Shown here: positions 26,581-36,128 of the stretch, in pieces
How positions within the stretch are numbered: position 1 is the first letter of the stretch
Layout: each line of letters begins with the position of its first letter
NCBI RefSeq assembly: GCF_002077155.1
Contig: NZ_CP015027.1
Location: 1,280,501-1,344,500, forward strand
DNA from: Sporosarcina sp. P33
Lineage (GTDB): Bacteria; Bacillota; Bacilli; Bacillales_A; Planococcaceae
Direction: 5' to 3'
DNA: 64,000 nt
The notes under the pieces: generated by a model
Databases searched by the model: none
What the model was told of the DNA's origin: nothing
Seen by the model: only the letters and a program-made list of their open reading frames with translations
Position numbers and translations under genes: made by a program

Positions 26581-26622
26581 CGCATTTTCAACAATTGTTT
26601 ACTCAATCAGGTTATCTGATGA

Positions 26623-29307
26623 TTACGGTGTTTCAGACTCTTTTAGCATACTCGCCGCTACTGAAGGCAACAAGCCTCCTTGCAAATATGCATCTTTTTC
26701 CATCCTATTGTCAATCCTCAGCAATACAGTAAAATCAATGGTTTCACCGTTCTCCCGCTCTGCTGTCATAACGCAGCGCTGTCCGGGAACGAACGTCTCA
26801 TCTTCCACATCGAGTGAATATATTTCTGATCCATCCAAACCAAGCGTGGAAGCAGATTCACCCTCCGCAAACTGAAGAGGCAGCACACCCATCCCTGACA
26901 AATTGCTGCGGTGAATACGCTCAAAACTTTCAGCGAGGACAGCTTTTACACCGAGCAGTGACGTACCTTTAGCTGCCCAGTCCCGTGAACTTCCGGTTCC
27001 GTACTCTTTGCCTGCCAGTACAATTAAATTACGCTGTTCTTTTTGATATCGCTGCGATGCTTCAAATATTGTCACTTGTTCCCCCGTGCCTCTATGTATC
27101 GTATAGCCGCCTTCCGTACCGGGAACGAGTTGGTTACGAAGACGTATATTCGCAAATGTGCCGCGCATCATTACATGGTGATTCCCTCTGCGTGCGCCAT
27201 AGTTATTGTAAGAACGGGGGCTGATCCCCTGCTCCGATAAAAATCTGCCGGCATCACTATTCAATGGTATATGCCCTGCCGGTGAGATGTGATCGGTCGT
27301 GACAGAATCACCCAGCATCAGCAGCGGAATCATCTTCTGTGTATTTTCTCTGATCGACACGCTTTGAGCCTTATCAAAATATGGAGCACGCTGAATATAC
27401 GTAGAGTTTTCATCCCAGTCATACAGCATACCTTCCGGCGCCGGTATCGACTCCCAGGTTTCATTGGAATAAATACCTGCGTATTCTTCACGAAACAGAG
27501 AAGCGTCGACAGTTTCCCCAATTATTCGCTGCACAGTTTCCGCTGACGGCCATATATCCGCTAAATAGACGGGGCGCCCATCCGTTCCACTGCCAATCGG
27601 CTCCTCGTCAAAGTCAATATCGATTCGTCCCGCGAGTGCATAGGCAACGACAAGTGGAGGAGATGCTAAATAATTTGCACGTATCAGCGGATGTACACGC
27701 CCTTCAAAATTACGGTTTCCGCTCAAAATAGATGCTGCGACCAAATCTTTGTCCGCTATCGCTTCTTCTGCTTCAGGCATCAGGGAGCCGCTATTGCCGC
27801 AGCATGTAGCGCAGCCGTAGCCGTCTACGAAAAATCCGAGTGTTTGTAAAGATGTTAGTAAATTTGCCTTTTCCAAATAACGGGTGACGACCCGGGAGCC
27901 CGGTGTCAGCGTTGTCTTGACATACGAAGGCACATGTAAATCGTGTGCCGCAGCATTTGCAGCAAGCAGCCCCGCCGCCACCATGACAGAAGGATTGGAC
28001 GTATTCGTGCAGCTTGTAATGGATGCCAGCACAATAGACCCGTCCTGTATACCTTCGAAGGATTTCACACGCTGCCTGCCATACCCGCCGTCAGCAACCG
28101 GTTCCGCCAAAATACTTTCAAATGACTGCTTCATTTCTGTCAGTGCGACCGTATCTTGCGGTCTTTTCGGTCCGCTGACTGTCGGAATGATCGTACTCAA
28201 ATCCAATTCCATCGTCTCTGAAAACTGTGGCGCGTCGGAACTTTCATCCATGAACAAGCCTTGCGCACGCAAATATCCTTCCACGAGCGGAACAGAATCC
28301 TCCCGTCCTGTCTGGCGAAAATATTCCATCGTCCGTTCATCGGTCGGGAAAAAGCTCATCGTTGCTCCATATTCAGGCGCCATATTCGCTATTGTGGCAC
28401 GATCGGTAACAGGTATATGACGCAGCCCTTCACCGTAAAACTCCACAAACTTTCCAACGACCCCTTTTTTACGCAAGGTATTTGTCACGGTTAATGCGAG
28501 ATCTGTTGCGGTTACCCCTTCAGGCAATGAACCCGTCAGCTTCACACCCACCACGTCTGGAATCGTAAAGTATAGAGGCTGTCCTAGCATCGCAGACTCC
28601 GCTTCGATTCCGCCCACTCCCCAGCCAACTGTTCCAATTCCGTTAATCATGGGAGTATGCGAATCCGTACCGACTAAAGAATCTGGGTATAGCCACTCTT
28701 TATTATTGTGTGTCTCTATTCTGACACCTGCAGCCAAGTACTCCAAATTCACTTGATGGACAATACCATTCGCCGGCGGGACGACATGAAAGTTTTCAAA
28801 GTTTTTCTGTGCCCAGCGCACAAACGAATATCGTTCCGCATTTCGCTCGTATTCGATAGACAGGTTTTGTTCAAACGCTGTCTCATCTCCCGCATGTTCA
28901 ATAATGACTGAATGATCGATTACTAAGTCGACAGGAATTTGCGGGTTGACTAATAATGGATTACCGCCGCGTGCAGCTACCGCATCGCGCATTGATGCCA
29001 AATCGACGATAGCCGGAATCCCCGTAAAATCTTGAAATACAATGCGCGCCGGTTTAAAAGGCACTTCCTGACCCGCAGTGCCGCCTTGCCAATTTGCGAG
29101 TGCGGCGATATGTTCATCCGTTATGTACAGACCATCCGCATGACGAACCGCAGATTCAAGAAGCAGCCTGATCGTATAAGGTAATCTGTGTATTCCATTG
29201 AAACCAAGACTCTCCAGCCGTTTCAATGAAACATAGCTGAATTGCTTCCCTTTAATTAATAATTCGTCACGCACGGTACCGCGATTCCATTCACAGTGCT
29301 GTTTCAT
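26623..29307 (-). CDS. acnD: Fe/S-dependent 2-methylcitrate dehydratase AcnD
   Basis: An 894-residue aconitase-family hydro-lyase. The [4Fe-4S] ligands are visible as Cys433 (SITSCTNTSNP) and Cys499/Cys502 (GYGCATCCGNSG), and the C-terminal swivel domain carries GKEYGTGSSRDWAAKG. Placement directly after prpF and prpB identifies it as AcnD, which dehydrates 2-methylcitrate to 2-methyl-trans-aconitate. A paralogous ordinary aconitase is the alternative reading. AAAGGGGGAGCA precedes the ATG. It is the last gene of the tricarboxylate block, 41 bases after prpF; no terminator hairpin was recognised before bioY's promoter. Confidence 0.87.
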   Translation of the reverse strand: MKQHCEWNRGTVRDELLIKGKQFSYVSLKRLESLGFNGIHRLPYTIRLLLESAVRHADGLYITDEHIAALANWQGGTAGQEVPFKPARIVFQDFTGIPAIVDLASMRDAVAARGGNPLLVNPQIPVDLVIDHSVIIEHAGDETAFEQNLSIEYERNAERYSFVRWAQKNFENFHVVPPANGIVHQVNLEYLAAGVRIETHNNKEWLYPDSLVGTDSHTPMINGIGTVGWGVGGIEAESAMLGQPLYFTIPDVVGVKLTGSLPEGVTATDLALTVTNTLRKKGVVGKFVEFYGEGLRHIPVTDRATIANMAPEYGATMSFFPTDERTMEYFRQTGREDSVPLVEGYLRAQGLFMDESSDAPQFSETMELDLSTIIPTVSGPKRPQDTVALTEMKQSFESILAEPVADGGYGRQRVKSFEGIQDGSIVLASITSCTNTSNPSVMVAAGLLAANAAAHDLHVPSYVKTTLTPGSRVVTRYLEKANLLTSLQTLGFFVDGYGCATCCGNSGSLMPEAEEAIADKDLVAASILSGNRNFEGRVHPLIRANYLASPPLVVAYALAGRIDIDFDEEPIGSGTDGRPVYLADIWPSAETVQRIIGETVDASLFREEYAGIYSNETWESIPAPEGMLYDWDENSTYIQRAPYFDKAQSVSIRENTQKMIPLLMLGDSVTTDHISPAGHIPLNSDAGRFLSEQGISPRSYNNYGARRGNHHVMMRGTFANIRLRNQLVPGTEGGYTIHRGTGEQVTIFEASQRYQKEQRNLIVLAGKEYGTGSSRDWAAKGTSLLGVKAVLAESFERIHRSNLSGMGVLPLQFAEGESASTLGLDGSEIYSLDVEDETFVPGQRCVMTAERENGETIDFTVLLRIDNRMEKDAYLQGGLLPSVAASMLKESETP

Positions 29308-29348
29308 CCATTGCTCCCCCTTTATCTGCTGCTATGAGCCGATCAAAA

Positions 29349-30491
29349 TCACAGCCAGCCCGGAACATAGCATCGGCCTTCGAGTATTCTTCTTGCCGTC
29401 CGGTCCAAGCCGACTGCGGCAACGTCTTTTCCATCGGCTGTTAACTCTACTGTCACTTCTGCTATTCCGTCCGGATGGCCAATTCGAATCTTTTGCTGCT
29501 GTCTCTGACTGCCGGCAACGCAGCATTCATTTGGAATCGTGCCATCGATCAGTAATGCAGAAGCTAAATTATACAGACCGCTGCCGGCAAACGTCCGATG
29601 AAATTTCCCCATGGAAACCATTCTTGCAATGACATCAATATCTTCTGCTTTGATCACAGCTCCTGACGCAGTAAGATAATCACGCGGCGGTGCAACCAAG
29701 GCAATCTTCGGTATAGAAGGCACGTCCTTGGCTGCAGTAACAGTTTCTGACATCCCCGCGGCTACAGCACCATGGAGACGCAATGTTTCAAGCTGTGTGA
29801 GTAAGTGCTGATTTTGACTGAGTATATGATTCGGCTCTGAACCATCCAATCCAAAATCCTGCGCTTTAACAAATACGAACGGATTGACGATATCACTGAC
29901 TGTTGCGGCAATGGTCCGATCATCCATTTTTAATTGCGTACGCATATCAGCAGGAAATGCAGCTCCCGTTTTACCGCCGGCCGGTGACAAAATCGAAACA
30001 CTGATTTTTGCACCTGTATGCACAATTCCTGCCATCAAATAGTCTCCATCCACTTGGGCTTCTCCGTCAGCAACAGGCACTTTAATCCGTATGAAACGAT
30101 TAATATTTTCATTCAGCACAGTCACTTCACACATTCCGTCAGCAGAAGGAATCTTTGCAAATCCTTCATCTATTGCATACGCTCCGACAGCCGCCATTAA
30201 GTTCCCGCACGTTCCTTCAGAATCCACAACAGCCTCGCCAATTCCTACTTGGTAAAATGTGTACGCAAGACAAGCTTCTTCGCTGTCAGTTTCACGAATG
30301 ACTATCACTTTGCTTGTGTGTGAGGTGCCGCTGCCCAGACCGTTTACTTGTGAAGGATTATATGCGTCAATTGCAGACATGAATATCTGTTCTTGCGCGT
30401 TCTTTGACTTCGGCAGGTCGCTTTCCTTAAAAAATACGCCTCTGCTCGTACCCCCGCGATATACAATACACGGCACCGTTTTTTGTTTCAT
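29349..30491 (-). CDS. prpF: 2-methylaconitate isomerase PrpF
   Basis: A 380-residue PrpF with the diaminopimelate-epimerase-like double fold. Family signatures are PCIVYRGGTSRGVFF at the N-terminus and GLGSGTSHTSKV. It converts 2-methyl-trans-aconitate to the cis isomer so that AcnD and PrpB can work together; relatives isomerise trans-aconitate. The ATG at 30491 is preferred, since AAGGAGG lies 8 bases upstream. A 6-codon longer start would overlap the prpB stop in ATGA fashion. Either way the gene is tightly coupled to prpB. Confidence 0.9.
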   Translation of the reverse strand: MKQKTVPCIVYRGGTSRGVFFKESDLPKSKNAQEQIFMSAIDAYNPSQVNGLGSGTSHTSKVIVIRETDSEEACLAYTFYQVGIGEAVVDSEGTCGNLMAAVGAYAIDEGFAKIPSADGMCEVTVLNENINRFIRIKVPVADGEAQVDGDYLMAGIVHTGAKISVSILSPAGGKTGAAFPADMRTQLKMDDRTIAATVSDIVNPFVFVKAQDFGLDGSEPNHILSQNQHLLTQLETLRLHGAVAAGMSETVTAAKDVPSIPKIALVAPPRDYLTASGAVIKAEDIDVIARMVSMGKFHRTFAGSGLYNLASALLIDGTIPNECCVAGSQRQQQKIRIGHPDGIAEVTVELTADGKDVAAVGLDRTARRILEGRCYVPGWL

Positions 30492-30505
30492 GGCTGCTTC
30501 CTCCT

Positions 30506-31408
30506 TCATTCAGGAATAATTGTCTTGGCAATCTTTCCGTCCAAAGACTCATATTTTTCCAGTTCAATCGTTTCATACAGTTCACGACGGGTCTGCATCC
30601 GGTCAAGCATATCCACTTGCGTCCCTTTATCGAAGATTTCCTGGAATACGATTTCAAATGCTTTCGCGGCTGCACGTAATGAAGTCACAGGATAAATCAC
30701 CATCGAAAAACCGAATTCCTGAAATTCTTCAGCTGTATAATATTCTGTCCGCCCAAACTCTGTCATATTAGCCAGCAGCGGCACATCAAAAGCAGCCCCC
30801 ACTTTTTCGAATTCTTCTTTTGTCGTCAATGCTTCCGGGAACAGCGCTTCTGCTCCCGCTTCCACATACAATTTCATCCGTTCCATGGCAGCATCCAGCC
30901 CTTCGACTGATAATGCGTCTGTCCGTGCCACGACGACTAATGAAGGCGCCACTTCTTTAATCGCCCGAATTTTCGCTGCCATCTCTTCAGCGGCAATTAA
31001 CTTCTTGCCGTTTAAATGTCCGCATTTTTTCGGCAAATCCTGGTCTTCTATCTGCACAGCCGCTACATTTGCTTCAACCATTTCTCTGGCCGTCCGCGCA
31101 ACATTCAGCACACCGCCAAATCCGGTATCGATATCTGCAAGAACAGGCAAATTCGCCGCACGCACTAATTCTCTCGCTCGTTCCGCCACTTCTTGCGAGT
31201 GCAAAATCCCAAGGTCGGGCAAACCACGGCTCGCAGTAAATGCCGCGCCGGATAAATACAATGCTTCAAAACCTACTTTCTTCGCCGTCAAAGCTGCCAT
31301 ACCATCATGTGCGCCCATGATCTTCAATATTTCCTTTTTACGAATAGCAGTTAAAAATTCTCCTGCCAGTTCCTTCTGCGTTTTTTGTTCTTGTACTAAC
31401 CATGTCAT
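30506..31408 (-). CDS. prpB: 2-methylisocitrate lyase PrpB
   Basis: A 300-residue isocitrate-lyase-superfamily enzyme. The metal-binding motif ADIDTGFGG and the catalytic loop KKCGHLNGK mark it as PrpB, which cleaves 2-methylisocitrate to pyruvate and succinate. The length is typical. AAAAGGGGAATTAG precedes the ATG. It lies between the SLC13-type carrier (20-base gap) and prpF, all on the minus strand, so transport and cleavage are co-expressed. No 2-methylcitrate synthase (prpC) gene is present in the window. Confidence 0.9.
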   Translation of the reverse strand: MTWLVQEQKTQKELAGEFLTAIRKKEILKIMGAHDGMAALTAKKVGFEALYLSGAAFTASRGLPDLGILHSQEVAERARELVRAANLPVLADIDTGFGGVLNVARTAREMVEANVAAVQIEDQDLPKKCGHLNGKKLIAAEEMAAKIRAIKEVAPSLVVVARTDALSVEGLDAAMERMKLYVEAGAEALFPEALTTKEEFEKVGAAFDVPLLANMTEFGRTEYYTAEEFQEFGFSMVIYPVTSLRAAAKAFEIVFQEIFDKGTQVDMLDRMQTRRELYETIELEKYESLDGKIAKTIIPE

Positions 31409-31428
31409 TACTAATTCCCCTTTTCATT

Positions 31429-32820
31429 TTAAGAATAGAAAACCATCCAGTATCCATACATTGAAGCGAGAACGACGAGCAGCCAAATGACAAACGCACC
31501 TGATCCCAGCTGCAGTAAATCACGCTTCGTGAAATAACCATATTCATAACTGATTAAGTGTATCGGCGATTGCGTGATCAAAACAAAACCCGGAATCCCC
31601 ATTAAAAACACGCCCATTGACAAATACAGAGGGTCATGCGAAGGAAATGCCTCGCCAATTGCTAACGCTACAGGCAGCATGATAGTCAAAAAACCAAGCA
31701 CGTTGACGAAAAACAGCCGCAGCAGAGCAGTCACGAGAAGGAGTGACAGAACGACCAAAAAATACGATTCCATCGACAGAACTTCAATCAGCTGTACAGC
31801 GAACCATTTCACCGCGCCTGTCTTAATCAGCATACTCGACAGCATCAGAGTTGCTGCAAAAAACAGCAATAAGTCCCAGCCGATCTTTCTTTTTGCTGTC
31901 TCCCACTGCCATATCCCTGTAACGGGAAGTACTGTCAGAATTGCACCAAACAGCGCAACGAGAGATACGGAAAATCCATGCAGACTCCCTGTCATCCACA
32001 ATATAACCGTCAAGCCAAGAATCGCAAGAACCTTCCATTCGCTGCGCGACATCTGTCCGAGGCTATGTAATTTCTGTCCAATTACTTTTTCGAGTTCTGC
32101 GCCGTCGATTTGTTCAGGCGGGAAAACAACGAGAAAGAGCAGGAATAATAACAGTAAGAACAGAATAATTGGCGGCCCCATATACAGCAGCCAGCGCACG
32201 TAATCCAGACCTTGCGTCACTTCGCCAAGCAACCCAAAGGCATACAGCGTCGAACTTGCACCCGTTGCCACCACCGCACCAGATATTGGCACGATGAGTG
32301 TTAAGCCGACAAATAGTGATTTCGCCAGCCGTTCTACGCGCCCCATCGTCTGTAAATGTCTGACAATGCCATCCAGCACGGACGAGACCAGACTCGCTTT
32401 GCCTATATTGGACGGAATGAACAGTGACAAGATGAACATCAGCACGAATGAGAAAAACACCAGCAGCCGGCTCGAACCTTTCGATAAGGAAAGAAGTTTC
32501 AAAGACAGGCGGCTGGCGAGTCCCGATTCAATGAATGCACCTGCTAAAATAAACGTTGAAAATAACAGCCAGACAATCTCGGAGGCAAAATAACTCAATG
32601 TTTCCTCATACGTAAAGAAGTGCACGGAAAGCAATAACATCAGCAGCAAAGAACTGAATGCTAAAGGAAAGACCCCACCAATCCAAAGAACTTGGATAAT
32701 GATGAGGCACGCGACGGCACGTAATACTTCTGAAGTCTCCACAAAGGGAGAAAACGTTATGATGTATAGTAAAACACTGCAGAGTACTAGCAGTCTTTTC
32801 TTTTTCGTCATCACTGTCAT
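31429..32820 (-). CDS. SLC13/DASS-family carboxylate carrier
   Basis: A 463-residue membrane protein with about 11-12 hydrophobic segments, of the divalent anion:sodium symporter (SLC13/CitT) type. The helix-hairpin motif region FIPSNIGKASLVSS corresponds to the family's SNT-like signature, and VATGASSTLYAFG is the first-half equivalent. It most likely carries a di- or tricarboxylate. It begins 8 bases after tctA and precedes prpB. The ribosome site (TAAGTGG) is weak, fitting translational coupling to tctA. Two different carboxylate uptake systems side by side is unusual. Confidence 0.8.
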   Translation of the reverse strand: MTVMTKKKRLLVLCSVLLYIITFSPFVETSEVLRAVACLIIIQVLWIGGVFPLAFSSLLLMLLLSVHFFTYEETLSYFASEIVWLLFSTFILAGAFIESGLASRLSLKLLSLSKGSSRLLVFFSFVLMFILSLFIPSNIGKASLVSSVLDGIVRHLQTMGRVERLAKSLFVGLTLIVPISGAVVATGASSTLYAFGLLGEVTQGLDYVRWLLYMGPPIILFLLLLFLLFLVVFPPEQIDGAELEKVIGQKLHSLGQMSRSEWKVLAILGLTVILWMTGSLHGFSVSLVALFGAILTVLPVTGIWQWETAKRKIGWDLLLFFAATLMLSSMLIKTGAVKWFAVQLIEVLSMESYFLVVLSLLLVTALLRLFFVNVLGFLTIMLPVALAIGEAFPSHDPLYLSMGVFLMGIPGFVLITQSPIHLISYEYGYFTKRDLLQLGSGAFVIWLLVVLASMYGYWMVFYS

Positions 32821-32828
32821 AAAACCAC

Positions 32829-34343
32829 TTACATTGCTTCGCTGTTATTTTTTTGCGCTTTACGCTTCTTTAACCACGAGGAAAAGAACGGTAAGCCCAG
32901 TGAAACAAGCGTCATAAGAACCAAAGCGACAGTAATCGGTGAAGCCGTTAGAATTCCCACTGCGTTCGGATACGAAACCAAACTCATCCGGAAATTCTGC
33001 TCCATATCTGATCCGACAATGACAGCCAGAATTAGCGGAGCTACCGGGAATTTCAGCATTTTCATGAACAGACCGACAAAACCAAAGATGATCAAAATCA
33101 GGAAGTCTACTGTGCTGTAACCAAGTGTATAGGTTCCGATAAACGCCAGCATCATAATGACAGGATATAATACGCGCGGCGGTGTATCTAGAATCTTTAC
33201 AAGAATGCCGACAAGTGCAATGTTCAGTATGACTAGGAACAAGTTTCCGATAAACATACTGTTGATGAACGTCCACACCATATCAGGATTATTTTCAAAC
33301 AATAACGGACCAGGCTTTAACCCTAGCATAACGATGGCACCGAGAATAACTGCAGTTGTTCCTGAACCTGGAATACCCATAGAAAGCATCGGAATGAATG
33401 CTCCGACAGCTGCTGCGTTGTTTGAAGACTCCGGCGCAGCCAATCCTTCGATTGCACCTTCCCCGAATTCTTCCGGATGTTTCGATACTTGTTTCTCCAT
33501 GGAATAACTCAGCATGGATGCAATTGCACCGCCTGCTCCAGGAAGTACACCAATCAGGAAGCCGATCGGGCCATTACGTATAATCGGCCATTTAGATCGT
33601 TTCCACTGTTCTTTTGTAATCCAGATCTTACCGACAGACTTTTTCTCTCCCACCGGTTTATTGATTGATAAGAAATTGTATAACACTTCTCCTACCGCAT
33701 AAATACCGATAATAACGACGAGGAAATCAATACCTTCACTCAAGTGAACATTTCCCATCGTGAAACGGTAGACTCCTGTCTGCAAATCAATTCCTACTGT
33801 ACTGATCATCAGCCCGATACACATCGAGATGAACCCTTTGACCATCTGTCCCTTTGCCAATGCAACAATGGCAGATAGCGTGAATACCATCAATAAGAAG
33901 TACTCCGCCGGACCAAACCGCAACGCAAAACTGGCGAGCGGCTTAGCCAGAACAATAAAGCCGACTACTGCAATCAGTCCGCCGATCAACGAAGCAATTG
34001 CAGATATCGCAAGCGCCTGTCCGGCCTGACCTTTCTGTGCCATAGGATAGCCGTCAAACGTGGCAGCAATTGCCGATCCATCCCCCGGTGTATTCAGTAA
34101 GATCGAACTTCTCGAGCCGCCATACATCGCACCGTAATAAATAGCGGCCATTAAAATCAAGGCGCTTGTCGGCTCCATTCCGAATGTAATCGGGATCAGC
34201 AGCGCAATTGCGGTTGCAGGTCCAAGACCGGGCAGCATACCAACGACTGTCCCAAGGAACCCGCCGAGTGCGATCCAAAATAAGTTCATTGGTTGAATTG
34301 TAGTTAAAAAGCCTTCTAAGATGGCTTGTACATCTATTCCCAT
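32829..34343 (-). CDS. tctA: Tripartite tricarboxylate transporter, large membrane subunit TctA
   Basis: A 504-residue membrane protein with about 12 segments and the TctA signatures GGFLGTVVGMLPGLGPATAIALLIP, YGAMYGGSRSSILLNTPGD and LPGAGGAIASMLSY. It is the channel-forming subunit of a sodium/proton-driven tricarboxylate transporter using the TctC binding protein. GGAGGAACCGGT precedes the ATG. Gene order tctC-tctB-tctA is the standard one. Products of the linked genes (PrpB, PrpF, AcnD) suggest citrate, 2-methylcitrate or aconitate as cargo. Confidence 0.92.
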   Translation of the reverse strand: MGIDVQAILEGFLTTIQPMNLFWIALGGFLGTVVGMLPGLGPATAIALLIPITFGMEPTSALILMAAIYYGAMYGGSRSSILLNTPGDGSAIAATFDGYPMAQKGQAGQALAISAIASLIGGLIAVVGFIVLAKPLASFALRFGPAEYFLLMVFTLSAIVALAKGQMVKGFISMCIGLMISTVGIDLQTGVYRFTMGNVHLSEGIDFLVVIIGIYAVGEVLYNFLSINKPVGEKKSVGKIWITKEQWKRSKWPIIRNGPIGFLIGVLPGAGGAIASMLSYSMEKQVSKHPEEFGEGAIEGLAAPESSNNAAAVGAFIPMLSMGIPGSGTTAVILGAIVMLGLKPGPLLFENNPDMVWTFINSMFIGNLFLVILNIALVGILVKILDTPPRVLYPVIMMLAFIGTYTLGYSTVDFLILIIFGFVGLFMKMLKFPVAPLILAVIVGSDMEQNFRMSLVSYPNAVGILTASPITVALVLMTLVSLGLPFFSSWLKKRKAQKNNSEAM

Positions 34344-34356
34344 ACCGGTTCCTCCT

Positions 34357-34800
34357 TTAAGGTAAACTTACCTGCAACAGTGTTCCAAATGCATACCAAG
34401 TTACGAACGAGAATGCGACCGCAATAATGATGTTAGACATCCATTTATTGCGCCCATTCAATAAAAACAACAGTCCGGCAAGGAACAGAATAGTCGAATA
34501 CAAGAAACCAATCCGTTCAAAGAGCACTGTATAAATCAGCATCAAAACAAGCGATACGAGCAAATACAATGGGGACTTGCCGATTCGCAAGGCACGGAAA
34601 TCAGAGAACTCATTACCGCGCGCCTTGAATTCCTGAAAGAAATAGACAATCCCTGAAATAATTAAAATAATAGCAATCAAAAGCGGGAAATACATAGGAC
34701 CATTCGGGTTTCCGAGATTTGATTTAGGTAAGCTGATAGCACTGATCAGCATAATGACACCGACAACAGTTGCCAGAATCGGGGTTATGTACCGGACCAT
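34357..34800 (-). CDS. tctB: Tripartite tricarboxylate transporter, small membrane subunit TctB
   Basis: A 147-residue protein with four membrane segments, the size and topology of TctB. The conserved motif NPNGPMYFPLLIAIILI follows the first segment. AGAAGGAGGAACACG precedes the ATG. It lies 13 bases before tctA and after a hairpin that separates it from tctC. Confidence 0.88.
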   Translation of the reverse strand: MVRYITPILATVVGVIMLISAISLPKSNLGNPNGPMYFPLLIAIILIISGIVYFFQEFKARGNEFSDFRALRIGKSPLYLLVSLVLMLIYTVLFERIGFLYSTILFLAGLLFLLNGRNKWMSNIIIAVAFSFVTWYAFGTLLQVSLP

Positions 34801-34835
34801 ATCGTGTTCCTCCTTCTAAGTGAACAATTAAAAAA

Positions 34836-34867
34836 GCGAGCCCGCTTTGAGCGGGACTCCAACTTTT
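34836..34867 (-). terminator. Hairpin between tctC and tctB, partial terminator or mRNA end
   Basis: A CCCGCT/AGCGGG stem with a small bulge, extended by A/T tracts and followed on the minus strand by TTTTTT. It lies directly after the tctC stop codon within the operon, so it probably allows partial read-through and raises tctC expression relative to tctBA. Confidence 0.65.
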
Positions 34868-34876
34868 TTATAAAAC

Positions 34877-35863
34877 TTATTTCTGTAAACCAGACTCGTC
34901 AATCAGTTCTGTGTACATTTCTTTTTGTTCTTTTAAGAACTCTGTTGTTTCAGCACTGTCTTGATAGAAATCTTCCCAGCCGTTGTTTTCCAACAGTTGT
35001 TTCCAAGAGTCTGTTCCTACCATTTCACCAAACGCTTCATTCCAATATGCAATCTCATCTTCTGTCATATCTGGTGGCCCAAGAATACCGCGCCAGTGAG
35101 GGAAGACCATATCCACGCCTTCTTCTGTCCATGTCGGTACGTCAGGCAATTCTTCCAGACGTTCGTCAGCTGAAATCGCAACAATCTTGAATTTACCTGC
35201 AAGGTGCTGCTCGGCAGATTCAGACACTGCCATCGTCGCTGCATCGACGTGACCGCCAAGCAAGCTCGTCATGACGTCGCCGCCACTTTCATAAACGAGG
35301 AAGTTTAATTTTGTAACATCAACGCCGTATGTTTTAGCCGCTTTTACGAAAGACAAGTGGTCGTTGTTTCCAAGACCAGGAGCAATACCGATTTTCACGG
35401 AAGACGGATCTTTTTTCAGCTGCTCCATCAACTCTGTTGCGCTTCCATAAGGTGAACCATTTTTGACCGCTACGGAAATCCACTCTGTTGTTAATGTAGC
35501 AAGCGGCGTGAAGTCTTCATACGTGAGATCACTTTGCCCAAGCAAGTTATTCGTAATTAACAGACTGGAGTCAATAGCCAATGTATGTGCATCTTTTTTG
35601 GACAGATACTGCCAGCCAACTTCTCCGTTACCGCCCGGTTTGTTAATGACTGTCATACTCTGATCCACAATATCTTCTTCTTTCAAAATCTTTTGTATCG
35701 CACGTGCTGTAGCATCCCAGCCGCCCCCCGGTGTTGCCGGTGCGATGAATTCTAAATTCTTCTTCGGATAATCGGAAACATCTTTCCCTCCTGCACTATC
35801 TGATGAACAAGCCCCCAGAATAAGTGCAAATGAAAGTGCCGCTGCGCCTACTAGTTTTTTCAT
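34877..35863 (-). CDS. tctC: Tricarboxylate-binding lipoprotein TctC
   Basis: A 328-residue substrate-binding protein of the TTT (Bug/TctC) family, with a lipoprotein signal ending at Cys19 (LILGACSS). The ligand-contacting motif ATPGGGWDATARAIQ near residues 43-57 is typical, as is GIAPGLGNNDHLSF. It captures the ligand outside the membrane and delivers it to TctAB. GGGGAGAACAG precedes the ATG. It is the first gene of the transport/catabolic block, with its own promoter and a consensus cre box upstream. Confidence 0.9.
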   Translation of the reverse strand: MKKLVGAAALSFALILGACSSDSAGGKDVSDYPKKNLEFIAPATPGGGWDATARAIQKILKEEDIVDQSMTVINKPGGNGEVGWQYLSKKDAHTLAIDSSLLITNNLLGQSDLTYEDFTPLATLTTEWISVAVKNGSPYGSATELMEQLKKDPSSVKIGIAPGLGNNDHLSFVKAAKTYGVDVTKLNFLVYESGGDVMTSLLGGHVDAATMAVSESAEQHLAGKFKIVAISADERLEELPDVPTWTEEGVDMVFPHWRGILGPPDMTEDEIAYWNEAFGEMVGTDSWKQLLENNGWEDFYQDSAETTEFLKEQKEMYTELIDESGLQK

Positions 35864-35889
35864 ACTGTTCTCCCCTTTTCTATCTGATT

Positions 35890-35918
35890 TATCATCTGTA
35901 CATAGTGTACTTTGTCAA
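35890..35918 (-). promoter_or_regulatory. tctC promoter
   Basis: On the minus strand, a consensus TTGACA (35918-35913) is followed at 16-18 bases by GATGAT/TGATAA. It lies 30-50 bases upstream of the tctC start. Confidence 0.6.
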
Positions 35919-35926
35919 CTCACATC

Positions 35927-35940
35927 TGTAACCGTTTACA
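35927..35940. promoter_or_regulatory. cre box (CcpA site) upstream of tctC
   Basis: TGTAACCGTTTACA matches the cre consensus TGWNANCGNTNWCA at every fixed position on either strand. It lies just upstream of the tctC -35 box, so carbon catabolite control of the tricarboxylate block is expected. Confidence 0.75.
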
Positions 35941-35996
35941 ATTTTAACAATTCAAAAGACTTTAACTACATTTTGTTCATTATGTTCACGTGAAAA

Positions 35997-36019
35997 AAGC
36001 ATCCCGAAATAGGATGCTT
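35997..36019 (-). terminator. Terminator of the CitA/CitB-type operon
   Basis: AAGCATCC pairs with GGATGCTT and is followed on the minus strand by a T-run. It separates the two-component genes from the tctC transcription unit. Confidence 0.8.
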
Positions 36020-36128
36020 AAAGTTTTCTGTACAGCAGTCAGCGGAATCATATAAGTAATGGGCTGCTTCCATATACATCATAGTGACCATACGCCCAGC
36101 TTTCCTGCTGTATTCTATTCCTGTATGC

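Noticed and set aside
27884-28420. A 178-codon open frame on the plus strand inside acnD
   Set aside because: It is fully antisense to the conserved AcnD frame; a composition-driven shadow with no family features.
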